A DNA stretch of 64,000 nt from CAVSJO01 sp963728445 (GTDB lineage: Bacteria; Gemmatimonadota; Gemmatimonadetes; Longimicrobiales; RSA9): positions 496,001 to 560,000 of the forward strand of contig CAVSJO010000006.1 in the NCBI GenBank assembly GCA_963728445.1, given 5' to 3'. The first letter of the stretch is position 1, and the number at the start of each line of letters is the position of its first letter. A program made the translations under genes and the position numbers. This document shows positions 1-8,991 of this stretch, piece after piece. A model generated the notes under the pieces. The model saw only the letters and a list, made by a program, of their open reading frames with translations. It was not told where the DNA came from and did no database searches.

Positions 1-47
1 GCCGGCGCGCAATTGCGACGCTGCCCGAGGGCGTCACCGAGGAGCTG

Positions 48-1871
48 TCAGAAGGCCCAGCGCACGCCCACGAGGACCCGTTGCAGATCGAACAGGTCCA
101 CCCCCTGGTACTCGAGAATACCCTCGATCCCGTACGACTGGGCCGCCGTGAAGAGCGGCGCCAGGTCCACCGCCACGCCCGCTCCCAGGTTCAGCACTCC
201 CTCCCGCGACGGCCGACCCGGGGCGGTGCCGGAGAAAAGGAGCAGACCGAGCCCGCCGGTGAGCTCCGGGACCACGGCCGCGCCGCCCGGTCGGGCGATC
301 GGTGCAAAGCGATACTGCGCGTTGCCCGCGACGAGGTAGGACGTCGCGCCGCCGCCCGCCCCGATGGCCAGCTCCGGGACGAGGTGGATCGGCAGCGATC
401 GGCTGAGCCGCCCGAAATCGGCCCGCAGTCCGAGCAGCGCCTGGCGCGGCCCACCGGCGCTCATCCCCGTGTACACCCGCACGTCCGCCGGCACCCACGA
501 CAGGAGCGGCTGGCGCGGCGGGAGCGGCTGCTGGGTCGGCGCGGCCTCGGGCGGGGCCGGCAGGCGAGCGACCGCGAGAGAATCACTGACCGTGTCTCCC
601 GCGGGACCGAGCACCAGGACCCGCGTCAGCGCCAGATCCGACGCCGCGAGTCCTTGCCGTAGCGCGTCGGTAACCGCCGCTCGAAAAGTGGCCGTTTCGG
701 CCTCTCGCGCCTGCTGCTGCTCGGTCCGCAGCCGGTCGAGCTCGTCGCGAACCGCGAGGGTCAGTGCCTGCCGCTGATCGGCGAGGCGCGTCGCGAGCAG
801 GGCGTCGACACGCGCGGTGATCCTCTCTTCCAGCGCGTCCATCTGCTCCGCCGTGAGCCGCCCGCCGGGAGCGGCGGCGACCGTAGCCGGCGCTGCGCCT
901 GCCCGGAATGCGAGTTCTTCCCGCACGATGCTGCGGATCTCCTCCCGCAGGTCCGCCCCGCCAGGCAGCGCCTTCGCCGGCGGGACCTGCGAAGCGGCGG
1001 CCTCCGCGGCTGGGGTTTTCGCCGGGGTCTTCGGCGACGGCGCCGATCCCGGGCCCGGGCCGTAGTGGACGTAGAGGTCCCCCTGCCGCGGAACCGGCAG
1101 AGTGACCGTCCGCTCGCCCGCGTAGTCGACGGAGTCGACCGCAGGTGGCGGAGTCGCGGCTCCCGCCGGCGCGGGGTGCCGTTCGGAAGGCGGCTGCGCC
1201 GTCGTCGGAATCGGTTCCGGTACCGGGGCGGTTTCGGGTGGCGGCGCCGCAGCCACGGCCGCTCCGCCCTCCCCGTGAGACCCGCCCAGGGTCAGCCGGA
1301 GCCCGAGCTGTGCCCCCCAGTTGCTGGTCAGCCTGCGCGCCTCACTCGTGTCGGAGTCGATCACATGGTCGAGGGCGTGAGCGACGAGGCTCAGCCTCGA
1401 CGACACGCGAAGCCGGAGGCCCCCGCCAAGGAGAATCGCGGTGCGCCGGCTCGCGCCCGCCGAGTCCGGCTCCGTGACTCCCTCGAGTCGCGAGGCGCCC
1501 GCCTCGACGAACGGAGCCAGCGCACTCGTGAACGGCGCCAGGCGGAACGTGCCGCCCCAGCTCCGGGCATCATCGAGCGCGTCGTACGAGTCACGCGTAC
1601 CCCACCAGTAGAAGCCGCTCACCGCGAACGGCCCGAAGCCGAGCCCCGCCCGCCCGCCCACGCTCGACTGCCGATCACCACCGATCGAGGGGTCGAGCCA
1701 GAGGCGCGCGGCGAACGGTTCCAGGAAGAGACGAGCGCCGCGGGTCGAGCCGCCGCGTTGCTGCGCTACGGAAGGGGCGGGGCTCAGAAGCCCGAGCAGG
1801 CATGGGAGCAGGAAAAACGACCAGCGCGCCCGCCGGGATCGTTCGAACCGCCGTCTGCTCGTTCTGTGCAT
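48..1871 (-). CDS. Outer-membrane beta-barrel-like protein with a proline-rich and helical middle
   Basis: About 607 aa, family not recognised. A signal peptide (basic n-region, hydrophobic LLPCLLGLLSP, then SVAQQ) leads into about 150 residues of amphipathic beta strands resembling an outer-membrane barrel. Next comes a Pro/Ala-rich linker, a helical stretch with many Glu/Arg/Gln (EEIRSIVREELAF, then ERITARVDALLATRL) likely to form a coiled coil, and a second beta-rich half that ends in aromatic WAF, as outer-membrane barrels do. The ATG at 1871 is chosen because GGGAG lies 5 bases upstream and the signal peptide begins there; an in-frame start at 2144 would add 91 low-complexity residues. 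It diverges from the kinase at 2130. Surface or envelope location is inferred; no enzymatic role is visible. Confidence 0.7.
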   Translation of the reverse strand: MHRTSRRRFERSRRARWSFFLLPCLLGLLSPAPSVAQQRGGSTRGARLFLEPFAARLWLDPSIGGDRQSSVGGRAGLGFGPFAVSGFYWWGTRDSYDALDDARSWGGTFRLAPFTSALAPFVEAGASRLEGVTEPDSAGASRRTAILLGGGLRLRVSSRLSLVAHALDHVIDSDTSEARRLTSNWGAQLGLRLTLGGSHGEGGAAVAAAPPPETAPVPEPIPTTAQPPSERHPAPAGAATPPPAVDSVDYAGERTVTLPVPRQGDLYVHYGPGPGSAPSPKTPAKTPAAEAAASQVPPAKALPGGADLREEIRSIVREELAFRAGAAPATVAAAPGGRLTAEQMDALEERITARVDALLATRLADQRQALTLAVRDELDRLRTEQQQAREAETATFRAAVTDALRQGLAASDLALTRVLVLGPAGDTVSDSLAVARLPAPPEAAPTQQPLPPRQPLLSWVPADVRVYTGMSAGGPRQALLGLRADFGRLSRSLPIHLVPELAIGAGGGATSYLVAGNAQYRFAPIARPGGAAVVPELTGGLGLLLFSGTAPGRPSREGVLNLGAGVAVDLAPLFTAAQSYGIEGILEYQGVDLFDLQRVLVGVRWAF

Positions 1872-2129
1872 CGTCGCTCCCAGCCGGAGGCCGTTCCAAT
1901 CCTCGGGGGTTCTTCGGGGCATGAAACGTTCCGACTGAGCACGACCGTGGCCCGGCTCATCCGTACGTACGATCCGGGGCCGCTCGACGATGGGCGGGCG
2001 GGGGACAGGGGACGTGGTCGTGAGGCCCGACACCGCCACTCCCCCCTCGAGGTCCTGTTCATCCGTCGTCCCCCCGCGCATATTCGGGACGCTTTCCACT
2101 CCGCACATGCCCCCGTCCCGGAATGCTTC

Positions 2130-4850
2130 GTGACTCGAGACCACCCCGCTGACGGCACCGGTGCGGCCGACCGCGACGTTTCACTCGCCGCCGCGCTCCC
2201 GGACCGCTACGTCCTCGAGCGCGAAATCGGAGCCGGCGGCATGGCGACCGTGTGGCTGGCGGAGGACGTACGGCACCATCGCCGGGTCGCCATCAAGGTT
2301 CTGCACCCGGAGCTCTCGGCCATGCTCGGACCGGAGCGGTTCCTGAAGGAGATCGAGCTCACCGCATCCCTGCAGCACCCGCACATCCTGCCGCTCTTCG
2401 ACTCCGGCTCCGTCGACGGGCTGCTCTACTACGTGATGCCGTACGTGGAGGGGGAGACCCTGCGCGCACGGCTGGAGCAGGAGAAGCAGCTTCCCATCGC
2501 GGACGCCCTGCGGATCGCCCGCGAAGCCGCCGACGCGCTGCAGTACGCGCACGAGCGGGGCGTGGTGCACCGGGACGTAAAGCCCGAGAACATCCTGCTG
2601 CAGAACGGGCACGCCCTCGTAGCGGACTTCGGGATCGCGCTCGCGGTGGAGCAGGCCGGCGGAACGCGCCTGACGCAGACGGGACTGAGCCTGGGCACGC
2701 CCGCCTACATGGCCCCCGAGCAGGCGATGGGCGAGGCGAGGATCGACGCCCGCGCGGACATCTATGCTCTGGGCGCCGTGACGTACGAGATGCTGACCGG
2801 GCAGCCGCCGTTTGCCGGACCGAACGCCCAGGCCATCGTCGCGCGGCTGCTCACGGAAGACGCGCCGCTGCCCAGCGCGCACCGCCGAAGCGTGCCCGAG
2901 TCGGTCGACGCGGCTGTCGAGACCGCACTGGAGAAGCTCCCCGCCGATCGTTGGGGCAGCGCCGCGGAATTCGCGGCGGCGCTCGGTGGCGACGTCGCGC
3001 AGCGACTGTCCGGGCGGCGCGGGAGCCGCGCCGGCGGATCCGCCGATGCGGCGCGTGTCCGCCGGTCGCGGCGAGCCGCTGCGGCAGCCTGGGCGGCAGC
3101 GGCGGCATTCGCGCTTGCCGCGTTGGTGATGGGGATCGCGTGGCAGCGCGCCGCCGCGGGCGGACACGCCGGCGAAGTGACGCGCTTCGCGATTCCGGTG
3201 CCGGCGCCGGACGACGGTGCGGCGGTGTTTCTCGCCATCAGCTCCGACGGCCGCACGATCGCGTATACCGACAGGACCCCCTCGGACCGCGCCGGCATCT
3301 ACGTGCGCAGGCTCGACCGCGGCGAGCCGCTGCTGCTGGCGGGGACCGCCGGAGCTGAAGGGGTGTCCTTCTCTCCGGACGGTGCGTCGCTCGCGTACAC
3401 GGCGCAGGACTACGAGCTGCGCGTCATACCGGTGGCCGGCGGGGCATCGGTGCCGATCGCCCAGGACGTTTCGTGGTACGATGGCCTCGACTGGGGGAGC
3501 GATGGGTACGTCTACTTCTCTTCGAGGAGCAGGAACGTCATCACGCGCGTACGTGCCGGTGGCGGAACCCCCGAGCCGGTCGCCCGTCTCGAGCAGTCGT
3601 CGCTTCCCCTCGGGTTCCGCACGCATAGCAGTCCGCGGCTGCTGCCGGGAGGCAGCGCCGTCGCGTTCTCCGTCTATCGCGGTGACAATCGGGAGTCGGA
3701 CATCTTCGTGGCCGACCTGCGCTCCCACGACCAGAAGCTGCTCCTGAAGGGGAGCCGCGTGGTGGGTATGGAGCACGGGAAGCTGCTCTTCGTGACGTAC
3801 GACGGGACTCTCGAGGCGGTTCCGTACGATGCGCGCCGCCTCGCGGTGCATGGCGCTGCCGAGCCGCTGCTTACCGGAATCAGCATCGAACAGACGCTCG
3901 CACAGGTCGCGCTGGGCGGCGGCACGCTCATCGAGCTTCCCGCACTCCCGTCCACGTCCCGGCTCGTCTGGCTGACCCGCGATGGAGTCGAGTCGCCGCT
4001 GGGCGCGCCGATCGAAAAGACCGTGCAGGCGGTCGCGCTCTCGCCGCACGGCGACCGGATCGCGCTGAGCGAGAATGACTACGCCGGCGCGGTGTGGCTG
4101 TACGACGTCGCCAGTCAGACGCTGTCGCCGTTCGCGCGCGACAGCAGCGTCAACGTCCGCCCCCTGTGGTCGCCCGACGGCACCCGCATCGTCTTCGGAT
4201 CGAATCGCAGCAGCGCGGCGGGCGTCCGGTCTCTCTGGATCAAGCCTCTCGATGGCCGCGACACCGCACGCGTGCTGATCAGCTCGCCCCGCCACGCGCA
4301 GGAGGCGAGCTGGGTAGCGACGAGTCCGTGGGTGGTCTTCCGCGACGGATACGACGACGGCCGCACCTACCGCGACCTGCGCTACATGCGTCCGGGCTCC
4401 GACTCGGTGCACACGTTCCTCGCCACCGGGGCGGACGAGTTCAATCCGGCGCTCTCGCCCGACGGACGCTGGCTCGCGTATACGTCCAACGAGACCGGAC
4501 GCGACGAAGTGTACGTCGCAGCGTTCCCCGGACCCGGCCGCCCACTGCAGGTGTCGGCCGACGGCGGAACGGGTCCTCTCTGGTCGCACGATGGACGCAC
4601 GCTGTACTATCGCGCCCTCGACGGGCGCTTCATGGCCGTGGACGTGCGCCAGGGACCGCAGCTCGCGCTCTCCAATCGTCGCGCGCTCTTCAGCACTCTA
4701 CCCTACGTATCCAACCGCCTGCACGCCCCCTACGACATCGCACCGGACGACGGTCGCTTCCTCTTCGTGAAGAAGCCGGTGGCGCCGGAACTGAAGGTCG
4801 TCCTGCACTGGACCGACGAAGTCGCGTCCAGGCTGCAGACTGGACGGTGA
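2130..4850 (+). CDS. Membrane Ser/Thr protein kinase with PD40/TolB-like beta-propeller sensor
   Basis: About 906 aa. The N-terminal Hanks-type kinase domain (about 27-290) has the glycine loop GAGGMATV, the lysine of VAIK (K56), the catalytic loop HRDVKPEN (H147-D149), DFG (D166) and an APE-like MAPEQ. An Ala-rich transmembrane segment (AAFALAALVMGIAW) follows near residue 335. The remainder is a run of WD40/PD40-like blades with repeated SPDG, SSDG and WSPDGTRI signatures, presumably periplasmic. The kinase presumably phosphorylates cytoplasmic proteins in response to a signal bound outside. The GTG at 2130 is the only good in-frame start after the divergent gene and gives the usual short N-tail before the DRYxLER kinase start; the ribosome site is weak. 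The open frame continues upstream but that part is not protein-like. Confidence 0.88.
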   Translation: MTRDHPADGTGAADRDVSLAAALPDRYVLEREIGAGGMATVWLAEDVRHHRRVAIKVLHPELSAMLGPERFLKEIELTASLQHPHILPLFDSGSVDGLLYYVMPYVEGETLRARLEQEKQLPIADALRIAREAADALQYAHERGVVHRDVKPENILLQNGHALVADFGIALAVEQAGGTRLTQTGLSLGTPAYMAPEQAMGEARIDARADIYALGAVTYEMLTGQPPFAGPNAQAIVARLLTEDAPLPSAHRRSVPESVDAAVETALEKLPADRWGSAAEFAAALGGDVAQRLSGRRGSRAGGSADAARVRRSRRAAAAAWAAAAAFALAALVMGIAWQRAAAGGHAGEVTRFAIPVPAPDDGAAVFLAISSDGRTIAYTDRTPSDRAGIYVRRLDRGEPLLLAGTAGAEGVSFSPDGASLAYTAQDYELRVIPVAGGASVPIAQDVSWYDGLDWGSDGYVYFSSRSRNVITRVRAGGGTPEPVARLEQSSLPLGFRTHSSPRLLPGGSAVAFSVYRGDNRESDIFVADLRSHDQKLLLKGSRVVGMEHGKLLFVTYDGTLEAVPYDARRLAVHGAAEPLLTGISIEQTLAQVALGGGTLIELPALPSTSRLVWLTRDGVESPLGAPIEKTVQAVALSPHGDRIALSENDYAGAVWLYDVASQTLSPFARDSSVNVRPLWSPDGTRIVFGSNRSSAAGVRSLWIKPLDGRDTARVLISSPRHAQEASWVATSPWVVFRDGYDDGRTYRDLRYMRPGSDSVHTFLATGADEFNPALSPDGRWLAYTSNETGRDEVYVAAFPGPGRPLQVSADGGTGPLWSHDGRTLYYRALDGRFMAVDVRQGPQLALSNRRALFSTLPYVSNRLHAPYDIAPDDGRFLFVKKPVAPELKVVLHWTDEVASRLQTGR

Positions 4851-4855
4851 GCGGG

Positions 4856-4871
4856 AGCGCGGGCCCGCGCT
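4856..4871 (+). terminator. GC-rich palindrome just after the kinase gene
   Basis: Perfect 16-bp palindrome AGCGCGGGCCCGCGCT starting 6 bases after the kinase stop; it can fold as a 6-bp GC stem with a GGCC loop. There is no T-tract, so a termination role is an inference. It lies between two convergent genes. Confidence 0.35.
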
Positions 4872-4923
4872 GAACGAGACGCTTCCTTCGGTGCCAAAGC
4901 AGAGGTGAGGCGTGCGCCCTTTC

Positions 4924-5145
4924 CTACTTACCGAACAGGCCTTTGGCACCTTTGGCGATGTCACCCAGCTCCGAGCCGCCGGCCTTCCCCTGCCCGGTCT
5001 CCAGGAAGCTGTCGATCTGACTCGCCACGGGAGCGGGCAGTCTCTTCTTCAGTTGCTCGAGTACCACGTTGACGGCCGTCTCGGCCTGACCCTCCGAAAT
5101 ACCGGCCCGGTTCACAATGAGCTGTACGAGGTCGCTCTTCTGCAT
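4924..5145 (-). CDS. Small helical protein, possibly DUF2267/DUF937-like
   Basis: 73 aa, no signal peptide. The N-terminal helix-turn-helix-like part (QKSDLVQLIVNRAGISEGQ) and the QLKKRLPAPVASQIDSFL segment resemble short DUF2267/DUF937-type proteins found in many soil bacteria; their function is unknown. The Gly/Lys-rich tail GDIAKGAKGLFGK looks unstructured. GGAG lies about 8 bases before the ATG, and the gene follows kinase 2 on the same strand after 108 bases, so co-transcription is possible. Family assignment is from pattern memory only and is weak; that it is a real gene is well supported by the ribosome site and composition. Confidence 0.7.
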   Translation of the reverse strand: MQKSDLVQLIVNRAGISEGQAETAVNVVLEQLKKRLPAPVASQIDSFLETGQGKAGGSELGDIAKGAKGLFGK

Positions 5146-5253
5146 GACGATCTTCTCCGGCGCGGGACGGGGGTGAGCGGTCCTGAACGACCGCTCTGGG
5201 GCGATGAACGGGCATGCAACGATCGCGCCCCGAGTACGCTGACGGCACGCCGC

Positions 5254-7968
5254 CTAGCGCCCTGCCTTCTCCTTCAGCTCACGGAAGAAATTCTCCACAA
5301 CGACCAGGTCGTGGCGCTGGTCCGGGTTCTCCCCCGTGAGCTGAATCATGATCAAGCGATTTCCCCCGGGTGCAACGTCCCAGTACGCATAGTTGCCCGA
5401 GAGTAGATGAAGGTCGGCAACGTTGAACAGAGGCGTGTGCCGTACCACACGGAAGCCAGCGTCCGTTTCCACCTCGGCGGACACCATCATCCCGCTGGCG
5501 TCCACATAGAAGAGCTCACGTCCGTCGTGGCCCCAGCGCGGACTGCTCCCGCCGTTGGTGGAAACCTGCCACCTGCCGCCGCTCGCATCGCCGAAGGGGC
5601 TTACGTACACCTCCGTCTCCCCCGTCCTGGTGACGGACTCGTACGCGACCCATCGGCCATCGTCGGAAAGGTCGACGGCGAGTTCGTCGTCCGGACTGTC
5701 GGCGACGGGCGTCTCGAGCGTATCGCCACCTGACACGGATACCAGATCGTCTGAACCTTCGTGAACCTCCCGCACGAGGAATCGCTGTTGCCCGGGCGCC
5801 GCCTCGAACTCGAAGATGTCCGTCGGGAGGTCCAGGACCAGCTCGGCTTGCCCGCTTCCGTCCGCCGCGCGTGACCAGACGTCGAACTGTCCGTTTCGAT
5901 TCGAGATGAAGTAGATGTGCTTTCCGTCGGGCGCCCAGCGGGGATTGCGGTCGTTGGCCGTGTCGAAGGTCAGGCGGGACGGCGCTCCTCCGCCCAACGT
6001 CTTCACCCAGATATCCTCGCCCGCTTCTGTCTGCATGAACAAGGCGAGGCTCTTCCCGTCGGGGGAGAGGGAGAGGGCCGGCAATGGGTACGGCATATAG
6101 CTCCAGTCCGGGTCCACGGGCGTGACACTCCCGTCCCGCCCCACCCATACGACCCGCCCCACGCCGTTGGCGCCGCCGCCCGTCCGGTAGACGAGGGTTC
6201 CGTCGCCGGCCATCGAGAGGTCCACCGACCCGAACAGGCCGACGGTGACGCCTCGGGCGAGTGTCACCGGCGGCCCCGTCAGCTCCATCGCGTCCGGGTC
6301 GAAGCGCGCCCCCATGAGGGCTCCGCTCGACGTCACGTAGAGCAGGTGCCCGGATGGCGCATACCGGCCGAAGACCGCCCGCACAAGGACGCGATGTGTG
6401 CCAGCCGCAAGATCGGCCACGGCAACATCGTACTCCGACACGTCCGCCGGGGACGTGTGGGTGACCGTGAACAGCATCCGGTTGCCACCCGGAAGCAGCT
6501 CGGGCCATTCATGGAAGGTCTCCTGCCTCCCGGGGTCGGTACTCGTCACCTGTTCGGGAGCGCCGCCGGAAGCCGGCACGCGCATGATGCCAAATCGGTC
6601 GCTGCTGGGAGCGACCCCCTCGTAGTAGAGTTTGCCATCGCCGCCCCACGAGACGGCGTCGCCGCCGACGCCCGTCTCGGCGACGACCACCGGGGGCTCG
6701 CCCGTCAGCGAGGACACTTTGATCTGGAAGGGTCCCGCACCAGGACGCGTGCCGACGAGGAAGGCGATCCGGGAGCCATCGGGCGAAAACGACGGTCCGT
6801 ATCCGTTCTCGGTACCGGGGAGGGGAGTGGGGTCGAGCTCGTCGCGCGTCTTGAGCCAGAGCTGAGACCGGCCGCTCGCACCGGGTCCCACGTAGACCAG
6901 CCTCGACCCGTCCGGTGATACGGCGAGATTCGAGCCGTGGATCTGGCCGATATCGTGGCCGTCCGGCAGTCGCAGTGAATACCGCGCCACCGGCAAGGGC
7001 GTTCTGCTCTTCAGGATCCCCCACCCCGCCACGGCCGACGCGAGAGTCGCGACGGCCACTGCTGCCACTGCTACGCGCCGCCAGCGGCCCTCGTGCGACG
7101 CCGCCCCGCCGTCCTCGTCGGGGCCGTAGCGGAACCCGCGGTCCCTGAGGGCCGTGGCGAAGCCTTCGGCGGACGAGAAGCGATCGGCGGGCAACCTCTC
7201 CAGCGCCTTCCGTAATGCTGCATCGACGTTGGGCGGTACCTGCGGCCGCACATCCCTGGGCGGTGTGAAGCTCCCCGAAATGATCCTTCCGATCACCGCC
7301 TGCGCCATCGTGCCCGTAAACGGTGGCTCGCCCACCAGCATCTCGTAAAGCACGCAGGCCAGAGAGTATACGTCGCTGGCCGGCCCGATCGCATGGTCGC
7401 CCGTGGCTTGCTCGGGGCTCATGTAGAAAGGTGTGCCTATGCGGATGCCCGTCTCCGTGAGGCGGTCGCCGCCCGCCGCGCCCACGGCCAGCGCGATGCC
7501 GAAGTCGGCGACCACCGGCTGGCCGTCCTGCAGCAGAATGTTGCCCGGCTTGATGTCGCGATGGATCACGCCCCGGGCGTGTGCGTGCTCCAGTGCGCCG
7601 GCGACCGCCACAGCGATTCGAACCGCCTCCTCCACCGGAAGCTGTCGTTCCCGATCGAGCCGGTCCCGAAGCGATTCGCCTTCCACCCTCGGCATCACGT
7701 AGTAGAGCAGGCCGTCGGCCTCCCCGGAATCGTGGAGGGGAAGGATGTGGGGGTGGTTCAGGTTGGCTGTTGTTCTTATCTCGGCGAGGAAGCGCGAGGC
7801 ACCGACGACTGCGGCCACGTCCGGCTTGAGGATCTTGAGGGCCACCTTGCGGCGATGCCTGAGGTCCTCGGCCAGGTATACCGTGGCCATGCCGCCTTCG
7901 CCGAGCAGTCGCTCGATGCGATAACGATCCGAGAGGGCGGCGTTGATTCTGTCGATGGTGTCGGGCAT
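5254..7968 (-). CDS. Membrane Ser/Thr protein kinase with PD40/TolB-like propeller (second copy)
   Basis: About 904 aa, same design as the kinase at 2130. Kinase domain about 16-280: GEGGMATVYLAED, VALK (K45), HRDIKPGN, DFG, and YMSPEQ. A transmembrane helix (VAVAAVAVATLASAVAGWGIL) follows at about 325-345. The C-terminal two thirds are WD40/PD40-like blades (SPDGSRLVYVG, WAPDGKHIYFIS). The catalytic residues are all present, so it should be active. Start ATG at 7968 has GGGAGGG about 8 bases upstream and matches the family N-terminus (short tail, then DRYRIERLLG). It is convergent with the kinase at 2130 and may share a transcript with the upstream minus-strand genes, although a 125-base gap to the next gene leaves room for its own promoter. 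Confidence 0.9.
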   Translation of the reverse strand: MPDTIDRINAALSDRYRIERLLGEGGMATVYLAEDLRHRRKVALKILKPDVAAVVGASRFLAEIRTTANLNHPHILPLHDSGEADGLLYYVMPRVEGESLRDRLDRERQLPVEEAVRIAVAVAGALEHAHARGVIHRDIKPGNILLQDGQPVVADFGIALAVGAAGGDRLTETGIRIGTPFYMSPEQATGDHAIGPASDVYSLACVLYEMLVGEPPFTGTMAQAVIGRIISGSFTPPRDVRPQVPPNVDAALRKALERLPADRFSSAEGFATALRDRGFRYGPDEDGGAASHEGRWRRVAVAAVAVATLASAVAGWGILKSRTPLPVARYSLRLPDGHDIGQIHGSNLAVSPDGSRLVYVGPGASGRSQLWLKTRDELDPTPLPGTENGYGPSFSPDGSRIAFLVGTRPGAGPFQIKVSSLTGEPPVVVAETGVGGDAVSWGGDGKLYYEGVAPSSDRFGIMRVPASGGAPEQVTSTDPGRQETFHEWPELLPGGNRMLFTVTHTSPADVSEYDVAVADLAAGTHRVLVRAVFGRYAPSGHLLYVTSSGALMGARFDPDAMELTGPPVTLARGVTVGLFGSVDLSMAGDGTLVYRTGGGANGVGRVVWVGRDGSVTPVDPDWSYMPYPLPALSLSPDGKSLALFMQTEAGEDIWVKTLGGGAPSRLTFDTANDRNPRWAPDGKHIYFISNRNGQFDVWSRAADGSGQAELVLDLPTDIFEFEAAPGQQRFLVREVHEGSDDLVSVSGGDTLETPVADSPDDELAVDLSDDGRWVAYESVTRTGETEVYVSPFGDASGGRWQVSTNGGSSPRWGHDGRELFYVDASGMMVSAEVETDAGFRVVRHTPLFNVADLHLLSGNYAYWDVAPGGNRLIMIQLTGENPDQRHDLVVVENFFRELKEKAGR

Positions 7969-8093
7969 GGTACTGCCCTCCCCAGCAGGCAGGAGCCAGC
8001 CTGTGCGCCGGCGAGCAGGTCCACATTGTAGTCCGTGGCCTGCGCGTGCAGCAAGTTCAGCGGGTGTGTCGGAGTGGCGACGCGCGGCGCCAC

Positions 8094-8903
8094 TCACTCC
8101 GGCTTCAGCGACACCTGGATGCCGGCGCCGATGGACCACTGACTGAGGCGCAGGGCGGGCGGCGCTCCGGGCGGCAGTGAGTCCGTCTGCCAGACGATGC
8201 TGGGGAAGTACCGTATGGTGTAGGCCGACTCGAGGAACAGGGAAACGGCGCCGATCTCCAGTGCCTGGCCGAGCACGGCCCCGGCGAGGAACGCTTCCGC
8301 GCTTCCGCCGATGCGGTCGCCCGCCGAGGTGATGAGCTGCAGCCCCTGCGTCTTCATGTAGCCGGAGCGCAGCCCGGCGTACGTGCCGGTCGGCTCGTAC
8401 GTCGCGTACAGCGACGCCGCCGGGAGGTCCCGGACCGAGCCGCGCAGCTCCAGCGATGGATCCTTCAGCTCCAGCCCCACCATCTGGCCGTAGCCGAGCC
8501 CCATCTCGAACGTCCAGATCGTGCGCGTGGGAACGGGCGGCTCCGGTACGGGCTCGACGTCGTACGTATCGACGGTGTCGACCGCTCCCCCGGAGCGACG
8601 CACCTCCATGCCCTTCCAGACGAGGTGGACGGAATCCGCGGGCGCGGCCGGCGTACCGTTCGACAGCCGCCGCTCGACGGAGCCGATCTGGAACAGCAGC
8701 TCGACGCCGTACGCGTTCAGCGCGTCCGAGCGCAGCGTGGGCGACGCGGGCAGAAGCCGCCCCGTCGCCCCGTAGAAGCTGATGTCCGTGACGTTGCGGA
8801 GAAACGACTCGACTGGGCCGAACTGCGCGGCGACGCTCGTGGGGCCGAGCGTGAGGGCGAGCAGCGCCACCGGCAGCGCGCGGGACAGACGCATGTCGAC
8901 CAT
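8094..8903 (-). CDS. Secreted or outer-membrane protein of unknown function
   Basis: About 269 aa. Signal peptide: a basic start, hydrophobic ALPVALLALTLGP, then cleavage after SVAAQ. The mature part is beta-rich with alternating hydrophobic residues and ends in VSLKPE rather than an aromatic residue, so a barrel is possible but not certain. No catalytic motif seen. Start choice is uncertain: ATGs lie at 8903 (MVDMRL) and 8894 (MRLSRAL), neither with a good ribosome site; an upstream in-frame ATG at 8963 would only extend the signal peptide. It sits between the SDR fusion and the second kinase on the same strand and could be part of the envelope system the kinase senses, which is only inference. 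Confidence 0.65.
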   Translation of the reverse strand: MVDMRLSRALPVALLALTLGPTSVAAQFGPVESFLRNVTDISFYGATGRLLPASPTLRSDALNAYGVELLFQIGSVERRLSNGTPAAPADSVHLVWKGMEVRRSGGAVDTVDTYDVEPVPEPPVPTRTIWTFEMGLGYGQMVGLELKDPSLELRGSVRDLPAASLYATYEPTGTYAGLRSGYMKTQGLQLITSAGDRIGGSAEAFLAGAVLGQALEIGAVSLFLESAYTIRYFPSIVWQTDSLPPGAPPALRLSQWSIGAGIQVSLKPE

Positions 8904-8991
8904 CCGGACGGAGGATGCGTGCAGGCAAGCGCCCACGATGGCTGCCGCCCTCGACCCGGTCAATGCCGGGGCACGATGACGCCGTACGGGT

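Noticed and set aside
1065..2129. Long open frame in phase with the first kinase
   Set aside because: It is the antisense shadow of the outer-membrane protein gene; its translation is Arg/Pro/Gly-rich without domains, and the kinase N-tail is complete from 2130.
2181..4589. Open frame of about 800 codons antisense to the first kinase
   Set aside because: Low-complexity Arg/His/Val-rich translation with no motif; typical high-GC mirror frame of a real gene.
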